From Ichthyobacterium seriolicida (GTDB lineage: Bacteria > Bacteroidota > Bacteroidia > Flavobacteriales > Ichthyobacteriaceae): a stretch of 64,000 nt of DNA. The stretch covers positions 1,222,951 through 1,286,950 of the forward strand of contig NZ_AP014564.1 in NCBI RefSeq assembly GCF_002369955.1, written 5' to 3'. A program made the translations under genes and the position numbers. The notes under the pieces are model-generated. The model was not told the origin of the DNA and searched no databases. It saw only the letters and a program-made list of their open reading frames with translations. Positions 9,923 through 18,390 of the stretch are shown in pieces (the first letter of the stretch is position 1; each line of letters begins with the position of its first letter).

Positions 9923-10438
9923 GTGCTAAATCGAGTAATTAAAATACTTCTAATCATATGTTTTTTAACATTGTCGGTATTTCAATTTATGAAAGGAAAT
10001 ATTGGTAATGGGATTATGCTGATAATACTAGCTCTGCTAGTATTGTTATTATATTTCAGAAATGAAAATATAATAATGGCTTTTTTCTACTTAAAAAAAC
10101 AGAAATTAGAAAAATCTCGCAAGTGGCTCAGTAGAATAAAATCACCTGAAAAGACTTTAGTACGATCTCAACAGGCCTATTACTATTACATGCTTGGCTT
10201 GATAGAAGGTCAAAAATCTATGACTCAATCGGAGAAGTATCTAAAGAAAGCATTATCCATAGGCTTGGGAATGAAACACGATAGAGCAATGGCAAAGCTC
10301 AACTTAGCAGCAATAGCGATATCTAAAAGACGCAAAAGAGAAGCTACAAACCTTTTGGCAGAAGTTAAAAAATTAGATAAGGCTAAAATATTTTCCGAAC
10401 AAATAAAAGCAGTAAAAGATCAGTTAAAAAGGATATGA
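9923..10438 (+). CDS. Membrane-anchored TPR-type protein of unknown function
   Basis: A 171-residue protein starting at GTG 9923; the nearby ATG at 9921 is out of frame and stops after two codons. It begins with two membrane segments (about residues 6-23 and 28-46) followed by a helical region in which QQAYYYYMLGLIEGQKSMTQ and SEKYLKKALSIGLG look like tetratricopeptide helices. Proteins of this shape are found downstream of gyrA in flavobacteria. The 19-base spacing suggests cotranscription with gyrA. A scaffold role is plausible from the repeats, but no specific function can be assigned. Confidence 0.75.
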   Translation: MLNRVIKILLIICFLTLSVFQFMKGNIGNGIMLIILALLVLLLYFRNENIIMAFFYLKKQKLEKSRKWLSRIKSPEKTLVRSQQAYYYYMLGLIEGQKSMTQSEKYLKKALSIGLGMKHDRAMAKLNLAAIAISKRRKREATNLLAEVKKLDKAKIFSEQIKAVKDQLKRI

Positions 10439-10439
10439 C

Positions 10440-10465
10440 ACTTTGAGCGAAGTGATATTTTTTTG
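10440..10465 (+). terminator. Weak hairpin after the TPR gene
   Basis: CACTT-TGAGCG-AAGTG followed by ATATTTTTTT, directly after the stop codon. The stem is only five pairs, so termination here would be partial at best. Confidence 0.35.
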
Positions 10466-10479
10466 AATATTATCATTTT

Positions 10480-11244
10480 ATGTTCCAAAAAACATTTATA
10501 TATTCATCAATAGCAAGTATAGGACTGTACTTTAAGATGTTGGGACGAGTTTTAAAAAAACATCAAAAATGGTCTATTTTCAGAGAGTTAATATTTAAGG
10601 AAATATCCGATTTATGTATCAATTCGCTGAATATTGTAATTTTCATATCCATATTTATGGGGGCTATAATAGCCATACAGACAAATTACAACTTACTGAG
10701 CAACCATTTTATTCCTAAATACTTTATAGGAATAGCAACTCGTCAATCTGTGATATTAGAATTTGCTCCTACTATGATTTCTATTATCCTTGCTGGAAAA
10801 GTAGGATCTTATATCGCCTCTAGTATAGGCACTATGCGCATAACAGAACAAATAGACGCTTTAGACGTAATGGGTGTTAACTCACTAAACTTGTTGGTTT
10901 TACCTAAAATTATAGCTGGCCTCACATTTTTTCCATTACTAATAGCCATTAGTATGATAACTTCTGTATTGGGAGGATGGATTGCTGGAGCTGTTGTAGG
11001 ATCATTCTCACCTGAAGATTATCTAATAGGTGTACAGATGAATTTTAAACCATTTCAGATAATATACTCTTTTACTAAAACCCTCTTTTTCTCTTTTGTC
11101 ATAATAACTGTGCCGTCTTTTTATGGATATTACGTAAATGGAGGGGCATTAGAAGTAGGTAGAGCCAGTACAAAGGCAGTAGTTTGGACAATAGTCCACA
11201 TCATAGTATTAAACTACTTACTTACAAAAGTTATATTGAAATGA
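10480..11244 (+). CDS. mlaE: MlaE-type ABC transporter permease
   Basis: Inner-membrane permease (254 residues) of the Mla/DUF140 family, which moves phospholipid between the membranes together with an MlaF ATPase and an MCE-domain protein. Family features include the block GAIIAIQTNY, FAPTMISIILAGKVGS, IGTMRITEQIDALDVMGVNS and several membrane segments. Its stop overlaps the start of the ATPase gene (ATGA at 11241-11244), showing translational coupling. No MCE-domain (MlaD) gene is in the window directly after the pair. Confidence 0.92.
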   Translation: MFQKTFIYSSIASIGLYFKMLGRVLKKHQKWSIFRELIFKEISDLCINSLNIVIFISIFMGAIIAIQTNYNLLSNHFIPKYFIGIATRQSVILEFAPTMISIILAGKVGSYIASSIGTMRITEQIDALDVMGVNSLNLLVLPKIIAGLTFFPLLIAISMITSVLGGWIAGAVVGSFSPEDYLIGVQMNFKPFQIIYSFTKTLFFSFVIITVPSFYGYYVNGGALEVGRASTKAVVWTIVHIIVLNYLLTKVILK

Positions 11245-11993
11245 TACTAGTCGAAAATTTGTGTAAATCTTTTTCTGATACAGAAGTCTTAAAAGACATT
11301 TCCCTTTGTTTAGAGAGAGGAAAGGTGAATTTCATTTTAGGTTCAAGTGGATCTGGAAAAACTGTCTTTATAAAAAGTCTATTGGGGTTGACAGAAATCG
11401 ATAAAGGCAAAGTTTTCTATGACGGAAGATCTTTTCACGATTTAAACATAAAGGAAAAACAGAATTTGAGAATGGAAATAGGCATGGTATTCCAGGGAAG
11501 TGCTTTATTCGATTCTTATTCTGTTGTTGAAAATGTTATCTTCCCCCTGAAGATGTATACTGATTACAGTATTGAAAAAATGGAAGACATAGCTGAAACA
11601 GTCCTAAAAAAAGTTAATCTAGAAAATATCGGAAATAAATATCCATCTGAATTATCAGGAGGAATGAAAAAGAGAGTTGCCATTGCAAGAGCCATCGTAA
11701 TGAAACCAAAATATTTATTTTTCGATGAACCTAATTCGGGATTAGATCCTAGAACTTCAATCGTAATTGATGAATTAATCCAGAAGATTACAAAAGAATA
11801 CAATATCACCACCGTAGCAAATACTCACGATATGAATTCCATAATGCAAATAGGAGATAATATTATCTTTCTTAAAGATGGAATGAAAAAATGGGAAGGG
11901 AATAAAACAGATATTCTACACACTAATGATAAATCGATCTTAGATTTTGTTTTTTGTTCAGACTTATTTAAAAAAATACGAAGTAATATATAG
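11241..11993 (+). CDS. mlaF: MlaF-type ABC transporter ATPase
   Basis: ATP-binding subunit (250 residues) that powers MlaE. Walker A is GSSGSGKTVFIKSL, the Q-loop region reads GMVFQGSALFDS, the signature is ELSGGMKKRVAIARA, and Walker B is YLFFDEPNSGLDP with the H-loop in VANTHDM. The ATG at 11241 is preferred to the longer open frame starting at 11184, because that extension overlaps mlaE and reads residues with no family resemblance. The 4-base overlap with mlaE indicates one operon. Confidence 0.94.
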   Translation: MILVENLCKSFSDTEVLKDISLCLERGKVNFILGSSGSGKTVFIKSLLGLTEIDKGKVFYDGRSFHDLNIKEKQNLRMEIGMVFQGSALFDSYSVVENVIFPLKMYTDYSIEKMEDIAETVLKKVNLENIGNKYPSELSGGMKKRVAIARAIVMKPKYLFFDEPNSGLDPRTSIVIDELIQKITKEYNITTVANTHDMNSIMQIGDNIIFLKDGMKKWEGNKTDILHTNDKSILDFVFCSDLFKKIRSNI

Positions 11994-12050
11994 AGAGAGA
12001 ATAATATAAATGCTCTACCTTTGCCGAACCACTTTTTAAAGTAAAATACA

Positions 12051-12206
12051 ATGAATAACGATATTCTCGATATTATACAGAGTTTTTTTCAGTCTAGTTT
12101 TAAGATTCTTCCAATTTTGGGCAACATACCAAATGTAATTTTTATAATAGTTGGAGTATGTATCTTTTACTATTGGGTACACCAATTGCTTTTCTATAAT
12201 AAGTAG
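12051..12206 (+). CDS. Small membrane protein, DUF6341-like
   Basis: An open frame of 51 codons from ATG 12051 to TAG 12206. It begins MNNDILDIIQSFFQSSFKIL and then has one strongly hydrophobic segment, NVIFIIVGVCIFYYWVHQL, followed by a short tail. Flavobacteria often have a short single-span protein of this shape (DUF6341), with a YW motif in the membrane segment. The resemblance is by eye. It stands between mlaF and rpsT on the same strand. Function unknown. Confidence 0.55.
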   Translation: MNNDILDIIQSFFQSSFKILPILGNIPNVIFIIVGVCIFYYWVHQLLFYNK

Positions 12207-12306
12207 AAATTATAACAATTATACTTTTTTACAAAAAGTAAAAAAAAATGACTGAATATTTAAAAATAGTATTAATTTTACCAGCGTTAATTTTCTGTTA
12301 AAACTT

Positions 12307-12561
12307 ATGGCAAATCACAAATCTGCATTAAAGAGGATTAGGTCTAACGAGACAAAGAGACTGAGAAACAAACAGCAGTATAAAAGCGTTAGAAGTATAA
12401 TTAAAAAACTAAGACTTACCACGGTAAAAGAGGAGGCACTATCTCTATTACCTGTTGTACATAGCTTGGTAGACAAGCTCGCTAAAAAAAGTGTGATTCA
12501 CAAAAATAAAGCATCTAACTTAAAATCTAAGTTATCTGCTCATGTGTCTTCCCTTGCTTAA
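12307..12561 (+). CDS. rpsT: 30S ribosomal protein bS20
   Basis: Primary 16S rRNA-binding ribosomal protein of 84 residues, rich in lysine and arginine. MANHKSALKRIRSNETKRLR is the characteristic N-terminus, and a helical C-terminal half follows. The stop codon lies in a small hairpin (CCCTT-GCTT-AAGGG, 12551-12564) followed by ATTTTA, which may weakly attenuate transcription into the tRNA gene 18 bases downstream. Confidence 0.95.
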   Translation: MANHKSALKRIRSNETKRLRNKQQYKSVRSIIKKLRLTTVKEEALSLLPVVHSLVDKLAKKSVIHKNKASNLKSKLSAHVSSLA

Positions 12562-12579
12562 GGGATTTTAAGATATGAT

Positions 12580-12651
12580 GGCCCGTTCGTCTAGGGGTTA
12601 GGACGCCAGGTTTTCATCCTGGTAACAGGGGTTCGATTCCCCTACGGGCTA
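12580..12651 (+). tRNA. tRNA-Glu (anticodon TTC)
   Basis: A cloverleaf can be drawn: acceptor GGCCCGT pairs with ACGGGCT (G-U at the first pair), anticodon stem CCAGG/CCTGG with loop TTTTCAT giving anticodon TTC, and T arm AGGGGTTCGATTCCCCT. Discriminator base A at 12651; CCA is not encoded. It is the last intact gene before a long stretch of mobile-element remains. Confidence 0.93.
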
Positions 12652-12664
12652 CTTGGGAGGACAT

Positions 12665-12696
12665 ATTACCAAAGTTGGTAGCGTGTTTTTTTTCTC
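12665..12696 (+). terminator. Possible terminator downstream of tRNA-Glu
   Basis: TACCA-AAGT-TGGTA followed after five bases by eight T. The stem is short; function is likely but not certain. Confidence 0.4.
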
Positions 12697-13025
12697 TCTC
12701 TCTAAAAATATTGATATTGCTGCAAATAAGTGCTAATGCTTGGTTTACTCGGGCGGTTTGATAGTTTCTTTTTTGGCAGGCCCATTTTTCAGGGAATATC
12801 ACCCCAACTATTTTATCCTTGGCTTCGATAGGTGATTATCTATAGTATTTCGGTAAGCCTTTGAGCATTCCGAAACTATACTGTACGGGTTTGATAAAAC
12901 CCTTTTGCTCTATCTCTAATTAATTCTTGCTTTTGGGATTGTAAATAGTAGATTTTTTTCCTCACATATTTTTTTTCCTATCTCATAATCGGATTGAATG
13001 AGCAAATAGTCAGTGTACTTATCTA
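12690..13025 (-). pseudogene. Remnant of a serine-recombinase C-terminus
   Basis: The minus strand between about 12870 and 12690 reads, in one frame with a single internal TAA at 12836-12838, MLKGLPKYYR then SPIEAKDKIVGVIFPEKW then NYQTARVNQALALICSNI. The IFPEK...R(T/V)...N block is typical of the C-terminus of large serine recombinases from Bacteroidota. Upstream text (KYTDYLLIQSDYEIGKKICE, near 13020-12960) is open in part but not clearly the same gene. The frame then runs into the antisense of tRNA-Glu, which is not coding. It suggests a former integrative element beside the tRNA gene. Confidence 0.5.
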
Positions 13026-13028
13026 ATA

Positions 13029-13172
13029 ACCTGAGTTCGATTAATAAAAACTCTATAACCCTTGAATTTATTGAGGTTATTTATTGAGGTTAATGGATTA
13101 TTAGTGCGATTATTTGAATACTTATGAAGCGACTTAGTGGAAATTTGATACTTTTTGCACAGAAATATTCAA
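13029..13172 (-). repeat. IS982-derived MITE, 5'-truncated copy in reverse orientation
   Basis: It begins with ACCTGAGTTCGATTAATAA at 13029 and continues in the reverse orientation relative to the copy at 17946-18175, including the internal block resembling CTTATGAGGCCGACTTAGTC. It is cut at 13172 by the next MITE. The sequence has drifted more than the other copies. Confidence 0.6.
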
Positions 13173-13400
13173 ACCTGAGTTCGATTAATAATTTGCTTAA
13201 TTAAAACGGTCAAAAGTCTTGAATTAACTGGGATTAAAGAGACTCGTATTTGTGATAAATTGAGTGTTTTTTGCGCGAAAATTGTTAAATTTCCACAAAT
13301 AGTCTCATAAACACACAAAAGAGCCAAAAACTAAAAGGGCATTTCCTTAAATCCTAATAAAATCAAAGGATTAAAGTGATTTTATTAATCGAACTCAGGT
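13173..13400 (+). repeat. IS982-derived MITE, complete copy (228 bp)
   Basis: It has perfect IS982-type ends, ACCTGAGTTCGATTAATAA at 13173-13191 and its complement at 13382-13400. The interior aligns along its whole length with the copies at 17946-18175 and 21192-21430. Near the right end CTTAAATCC and GGATTAAAG flank AAAATCAAA, forming a hairpin. There is no coding capacity, so mobilisation would depend on an IS982 transposase. Confidence 0.8.
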
Positions 13401-13477
13401 TTTTAGTGTTTTTACATGGTTTTTTAACGACAGAACGTAACTATCCCAAGGTTGTTCATTTCACAAATAAACAACTG

Positions 13478-15016
13478 CTACTGAGTAATAATTTCCCGAA
13501 ATAAAGCCTTGTAAACAAAATATTTAGATAGCTGGTAATAGATTCGTCTTTTGGTAATTTTAATCGTTGCTCCTACCTTCAAAAGATAAGTTCTAATTGA
13601 ACTGATTAACCATTTTTTAGCTACTTCAAATCTTGTTTTCTTTATCTTCTGTTTCAGTAATAAAAACATTTCATAGGCAAGACTACTTATCATAAGTCTA
13701 AAAAAGCTAGCAAAAAAACTATGATTTGACAAACGGTCAGAAAAACACATATTTTAACTTCTTTTATTCTATTTTCACTTGAATCACCTCTTTTAACATA
13801 AAAGTCAAAGTAAATTTTTCTAGCATCCTTTTGGGGAAGATTACTAGAAAAATGCCTTATATTCATCCCTAATCCTGTACTCTCAACTTTAGAATAGCAC
13901 TGTTGAGGCTTGTGCCAACTCTTGGCTTTGTAAGTGAATTTCATAAAATGTTGGTGCTTCTCTCCCTGATCCAAATACAATTTTTTTACAGCATTTTTTG
14001 ACCGAAATACCTTTCTTTTTAAAACTTCATTACTCGCTATGCCTGTCACATATAGTAAATTAAAATCATCTACTAATTGGTAAAAGGCGGCGCAACTAAA
14101 GCCGCTATCACTTCTAATAATTATTTCCATCTCTGGGTACCTCTTACGTATTTTGATAATTATTCGCTTTAAAATACTTACATACCATTTATTAGAATAA
14201 CTGTTTCCTGGGCGGAGTACAGGAAGAATAATCTGCCCTGTATCTCCATCATGAAAAAAATAGTTCATTGTACATGAATAGACCCATAATAACCGTTAAA
14301 CATTGACAATTGTTGACTGCCATGAGTTGGATCATCGGTTGAATCTACATCAATAACTATTCTCTTGCGATTAGATAAACTTGAAATATATTTGTCTAAC
14401 CACGCATTACAAAACTTAAAAACAGCCCGTTTATCAAAGCTATTCTCAAATCTTGATATAGTAGGTTGAGAAGCCAAATCACCTTGAAGAACATCTTTAA
14501 ATAAAGGATCGTTCTGTAAATGATTAACATCATTGGCGTCTTCATAGCCTAACATGATCATATAAACCCTTTGCTTTAACTGATGCTCTATGCTATAAAT
14601 AATAAATCTAGAGTCTCGAGTATCAGGCAAAAATTTACTGTAATAATTAACCTGGATTATTCACAGTCATATTAACCCGGATTATTCATAGTCATATGAA
14701 TTTTTCAAGTTAAAAATATTGTTTTACTCAGTATTTCTGAGTAATTACCAATCTAACTCAGGTTATAAACAATGTATTTTTATTCCTCATTTTTGGACTA
14801 TATCTAAAGTGGTTATTTTTGGTTGAAACCCTTTAAAAGTAACACTTTATGCACAATATTGAAATATAACCATGAATAATCCAGGTTAATCAATCTATGA
14901 TCTCGTTCTAGTTTTTCAAGCATGATTAAAGATCCATCAGAGCTAATTTCTGATGATGAAAAATTTAATTCAACAGAAGTTTTCCCTCTATAAAATAATG
15001 TGTTTTTATTCTTCAT
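13478..15016 (-). pseudogene. IS1380-family transposase, multiply disrupted
   Basis: Second copy of the transposase, now non-functional. The N-terminus (MKNKNTLFYRGKTSVEL) runs from 15016 to about 14888, where a MITE interrupts it. It resumes at about 14648 and continues to STDDPTHG; an extra base near 14278 and an extra T near 14260 break the frame after MFNGYY. The next segment carries IIRSDSGFS and YVKRGDSSENRIKEV. One base is lost near 13755, and the final frame ends YKALFREIITQ at 13478. Comparison with copy A (1-1168) fixes each lesion. Four breaks against one in copy A suggest that copy B is the older insertion or has been under less constraint. Confidence 0.85.
14651..14885. repeat. 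235-bp IS1380-type MITE nested in the IS1380 transposase
   Basis: The termini are CCTGGATTATTCA (14651-14663) and the complement TGAATAATCCAGG (14873-14885), flanked on both sides by TTAA as a 4-base target duplication. The intact sequence in copy A confirms the insertion point. The right 120 bases repeat the IS1380 leader including its start-codon region; the left part contains a second end-like motif, ACCCGGATTATTCATAG. No coding capacity. Confidence 0.8.
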
Positions 15017-15111
15017 TTTTGGGCTATATCTAAAGTGGTTATTTTTGGTTGAAACCCTTTAAAAATAACACTTTATATTCAAATTTAAATACAAACCATG
15101 AATAATCCAGG

Positions 15112-15303
15112 TTAAAAACCTTTAATTAACTGGCATTAAAGAGGTTCGTGTTTGTGATAAATAGAATGTTTTAGTGCAAGAATTCTTAAATTCCGACTAA
15201 ATCGACATCATAAGCATACAAAAAGAGCCCAAAACTAAAGGGTATTTCCTTAAATCCGAATAAAATCAAAGGATTCAAGCGTCTTTATTAATCGAACTCA
15301 GGT
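15112..15303 (+). repeat. IS982-derived MITE, right part only
   Basis: It aligns with bases from about 17983 to 18175 of the complete copy, including AAAGAGCCCAAAACTAAAGGG and the right terminus TTATTAATCGAACTCAGGT. The left part is missing where IS1380 copy B abuts it at TTAA. It lies 74 bases beyond the 3' end of the TonB receptor gene. Confidence 0.75.
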
Positions 15304-15377
15304 TTATAATGGTTATGCTCTAACTTAAAAATATCCTATGCCTAAGGATTTGATCATCTTCTTTTTTATTGATCAGC

Positions 15378-17690
15378 CTATAATATTTCATATCTCAGAG
15401 TTATGTTATAACTTCTTGGACGAGAGGATTTAAGAGTATAATATTCTGTTGATGGTGTTTGATTAAACACATTATCTATTTCTAATATAAATTTTAATCT
15501 ATCCTCTAGGAATCTTTTTGTAAGCCCCATGTCTACCACATATGTAGGCTTTGAATATTCTTCTTCGCTGTCTATTATTTCATTGTGATTAAAATGGCTA
15601 TTAACCCCCATTCTTCCTTTGTACTGAAATGAAATATTAGTAGATATACCCTCCAATATATCATTTAAAAATAATTTAATATTTCCACTGTATTTAGGTC
15701 TATTTTCTAATCCTCCGTAATCACTTTCTTTTACCACAATTTTGTTTTTATCAGATTTACTCTTTTTTGAAAATATTTTTCCAGCCCTTATATCTTCTAA
15801 AACTACTTTATCCTTAGCTTCCAAGTATTGGCAACCTATAGATAATGATATATTATCATTAATCTCATAGTTAGAACTAAGTGCTATACCTTGGGTAAAT
15901 ACTGAACCTATATTAACATAAGTTTTCACATAACTGCCTATATGAAAACGAAATAGGTTAGCTTTTTCTATCATATTTTCTATATCATTTCTAAACAGTT
16001 CTAATTTCAGATCTATTGCGTCTATAGGCTTGTAAGTTAATTCTATATTTGTTCCTATTGAACTTTCAGGTATTAGTATCGAAGCATATATTTTCCAATA
16101 TTTATAATCGATTTCGGTATCACCAAGACCTACAACAGGTACGTTATACTTATTAAAATAATCCCTGACTTCTTCGCTTACACGGTAGTCTAGATATTTT
16201 GAGAATGCTTCTTGTCCTAGGCGTTCACTTCCTAAAAGTATATTAGAGGAATCATCTTCTGACAGTACGTAGTAGTGTTTTAAATTAGGAGTTCTAATGC
16301 CTTTTGCTACAGATACTTTTATGTCGATATAATCTGTGATATCGTATTTAAATGAGGCCTTAGGATCAAGATTTACACCGACACCGGTCCCGCTATTTAA
16401 ACTAAAATTAAATCTAAGACCTAACACTACCTCTAATTTTTCAAAAAACTTTGCAGAGTATTGCCCATATGAATAAAAATCGTAAAAATATACAGGGTCT
16501 TTATAATCTTTTTTTTTGTGACTTACTAGTCTTGGTGAAACACGGCCAGCGTAAAATTTAACATTGTGTTTACGTGCATATGCATGCATATATTCATATT
16601 CCCGTTCAGGAATAGGGTCTATAGTCCTATTATCTAATTTTAGAACCTCTTCAAAGTTATTTCCAATTCCATAAACCATTTTATCTCCATTGCTTAATTT
16701 ATGCTCCAATATATATTCCCCTTCCAAGGATCCTTGTGAATATTCAGCGAGTTTACCTTTTTTAGTTTGTTTATAGCTATGAATACTTGAAAATATACTC
16801 AATTTAGTAGATAATCGTTCGCTAACATCATAGGTAATTGTAGGTGCTAAATTAAAATTTAATAGATCGGAATAACTATTTTGGTTTGAAACCTCTGAAT
16901 AGTAACTTTTACGTTTAAAATTTAACCTAGAACTTGTATAAGTTTTTAAATCAGGAGTATTTTGGCTTGAAAATACACTTGCAAATCTAAATTTACTATA
17001 AAGATCTTTTTTTTTTACACTATTTTGTTCAGAATTTATGTAAGGGAAATAGGGAAGATTTTTAGAGAAGCCAATATCTGTACTGATATTCCATTTGTTA
17101 TCACTGCAGTATTGTGTATGTAAACTTCCACCTAAGTCATTGAATTTAGTATATCTAAAAGATCCAGATAATTTGTTTTCTAATATGGGTTTTGTAATTA
17201 TATTTATGACTCCTGCCACTGCTTGTGATCCATATTCACTAGATGCAGATCCTTTTATTATTTCTATTTGTTTTATATTGTCAATATCTACAATCTCGTT
17301 TAAATCTGGATAGTCATCTACATTTTTGCTTAAAATTTGCACTCCATTTACCAGCATCAAAGTATATTCTTGATCTAGGCCTTGTAATTGAAGTTTTGGA
17401 GTATCGCCATCTGATGAATCAATATTTATACCCATTGTAGATCCTAATATATTTATTAACTGTCCATCACCTGCATTTTTTAACTGACCCCTGCTTATAA
17501 GTGTAACAGGCACAGTACTATGGGTTACTTTTTTATATTTTTTGTCTGAAGTAAGGATTATTTCACTTAAGTCCATTGATTTTATAAATTCTATAGTATC
17601 TCTTTTAGAGGTGATATCATCTGTGTTATCGTGCTGAGCTATAACTCTTAAGCTAATCAAGGATATTAATATTAGTTTTGATTTTTTCAT
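15378..17690 (-). CDS. TonB-dependent outer-membrane receptor
   Basis: Predicted outer-membrane transporter of 770 residues that would import a large or scarce nutrient (siderophore, haem or similar) using TonB energy. It has a signal peptide ending near VIAQ, a possible TonB box around SEIILTSD (about residues 42-49), a plug domain containing LQGLDQEYTLMLVNGVQI and IEIIKGSASSEYGSQAVAGV, then a long beta-barrel ending SYNITLRYEIL. It lacks the N-terminal carboxypeptidase-like domain of SusC proteins and has no SusD partner, so polysaccharide uptake is less likely. IS982-derived repeats lie on both sides (15112-15303 and 17796-18175). The substrate is unknown. Confidence 0.88.
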   Translation of the reverse strand: MKKSKLILISLISLRVIAQHDNTDDITSKRDTIEFIKSMDLSEIILTSDKKYKKVTHSTVPVTLISRGQLKNAGDGQLINILGSTMGINIDSSDGDTPKLQLQGLDQEYTLMLVNGVQILSKNVDDYPDLNEIVDIDNIKQIEIIKGSASSEYGSQAVAGVINIITKPILENKLSGSFRYTKFNDLGGSLHTQYCSDNKWNISTDIGFSKNLPYFPYINSEQNSVKKKDLYSKFRFASVFSSQNTPDLKTYTSSRLNFKRKSYYSEVSNQNSYSDLLNFNLAPTITYDVSERLSTKLSIFSSIHSYKQTKKGKLAEYSQGSLEGEYILEHKLSNGDKMVYGIGNNFEEVLKLDNRTIDPIPEREYEYMHAYARKHNVKFYAGRVSPRLVSHKKKDYKDPVYFYDFYSYGQYSAKFFEKLEVVLGLRFNFSLNSGTGVGVNLDPKASFKYDITDYIDIKVSVAKGIRTPNLKHYYVLSEDDSSNILLGSERLGQEAFSKYLDYRVSEEVRDYFNKYNVPVVGLGDTEIDYKYWKIYASILIPESSIGTNIELTYKPIDAIDLKLELFRNDIENMIEKANLFRFHIGSYVKTYVNIGSVFTQGIALSSNYEINDNISLSIGCQYLEAKDKVVLEDIRAGKIFSKKSKSDKNKIVVKESDYGGLENRPKYSGNIKLFLNDILEGISTNISFQYKGRMGVNSHFNHNEIIDSEEEYSKPTYVVDMGLTKRFLEDRLKFILEIDNVFNQTPSTEYYTLKSSRPRSYNITLRYEIL

Positions 17691-17795
17691 TTGAAAACTT
17701 ACAATATTGATTTGAAGAGTGCAATATTAGTATATTTTCCTTGTTCTAAAATAGTAGCAATATGAATTATGTGCTGTTGTAAATGAAATTTATTG

Positions 17796-17945
17796 ATCTG
17801 ATTTCAATTAATAAATTGATTAGCAAAAACACTTGGAAAACTTTAATTAACTGAGTCTGATGAGGGACATACTAACTCTTGTTTTCGCTATTTTAAAATA
17901 TTTACGAAACTATTTATTATTGAAAAGTTGACATGTTTTCTATAA
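17796..17945 (+). repeat. Strongly degenerate IS982-derived MITE
   Basis: It begins ATCTGATTTCAATTAATAA, 16 of 19 bases matching the MITE terminus, and then follows the MITE interior in outline (CTTTAATTAACTGAG). It is cut by the fresher copy at 17946. The divergence suggests an older insertion. Confidence 0.45.
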
Positions 17946-18175
17946 ACCTGAGTTCGATTAATAATTTACTTAATTAAAGCACTTAAAACCCTTTAATTAA
18001 CTGAGATTAAAGAGGTTTGTGTTTGTGATAAATAGAATGTTTTAGTGCAAGAATTGTTAGATTTCGACTAAGTCGGCCTCATAAGCATACAAAAAGAGCC
18101 CAAAATTAAAGGGCTATTTCCTTAAATCCGAATAAAATCAAAGGATTTAAGCGTCTTTATTAATCGAACTCAGGT
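17946..18175 (+). repeat. IS982-derived MITE, best-preserved copy (230 bp)
   Basis: Perfect terminal repeats ACCTGAGTTCGATTAATAA and its complement. Inside, CTTAAATCC-GAATAAAATCAAA-GGATTTAAG forms a hairpin near the right end. It aligns with the copies at 13173, 15112, 21192 and, in reverse, 13029 and 30601. No open reading frame. With the remnant before it, it fills most of the 700-base gap between the TonB receptor and the lipoprotein gene; 17691-17795 and 18176-18300 show nothing else. Confidence 0.8.
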
Positions 18176-18306
18176 TTCAATATGATTACAACTTCAATTC
18201 TCTTTAACCGTAGTAAAATCAATGGATATAGGTATGATTAATATCTAACTTTCTTAAAAACTGTTTTTTTAGTTATTTATTTTTATTTAAACTTAATAAA
18301 AATAGA

Positions 18307-18314
18307 TACATTTG
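18307..18314 (+). promoter_or_regulatory. Candidate -7 box for the DUF5018-like lipoprotein
   Basis: TACATTTG matches TAnnTTTG and lies about 77 bases before the ATG at 18391. The leader contains a purine-rich GAGGAGAAGG at 18350-18359. Confidence 0.45.
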
Positions 18315-18390
18315 TGCTTCATTTTTGCCTTTAATTTTCCTTCCTAATCGAGGAGAAGGTAACGAGACCAAAATTAAATTTTATAAATAA

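Larger units (their letters stand above)
13441..15111 (-). mobile_element. IS1380-family insertion sequence, copy B, broken and nested
   Basis: Near-duplicate of copy A. The 5' terminus is clear, ending AATAATCCAGG at 15111 and followed by TTAA. The other terminus is poorly preserved; CCCAAGGTTGTTCAT near 13445-13459 is the best candidate, so that boundary is approximate. A 235-bp MITE with IS1380-type ends sits inside it (14651-14885). The element appears to have inserted at a TTAA in an IS982-derived MITE, whose right part survives at 15112-15303. Confidence 0.75.

Noticed and set aside
12614-12802. A 62-codon minus-strand frame overlapping tRNA-Glu
   Set aside because: Its N-terminal part is the recombinase remnant, but the second half is read across the tRNA gene, so it is not a gene as it stands.
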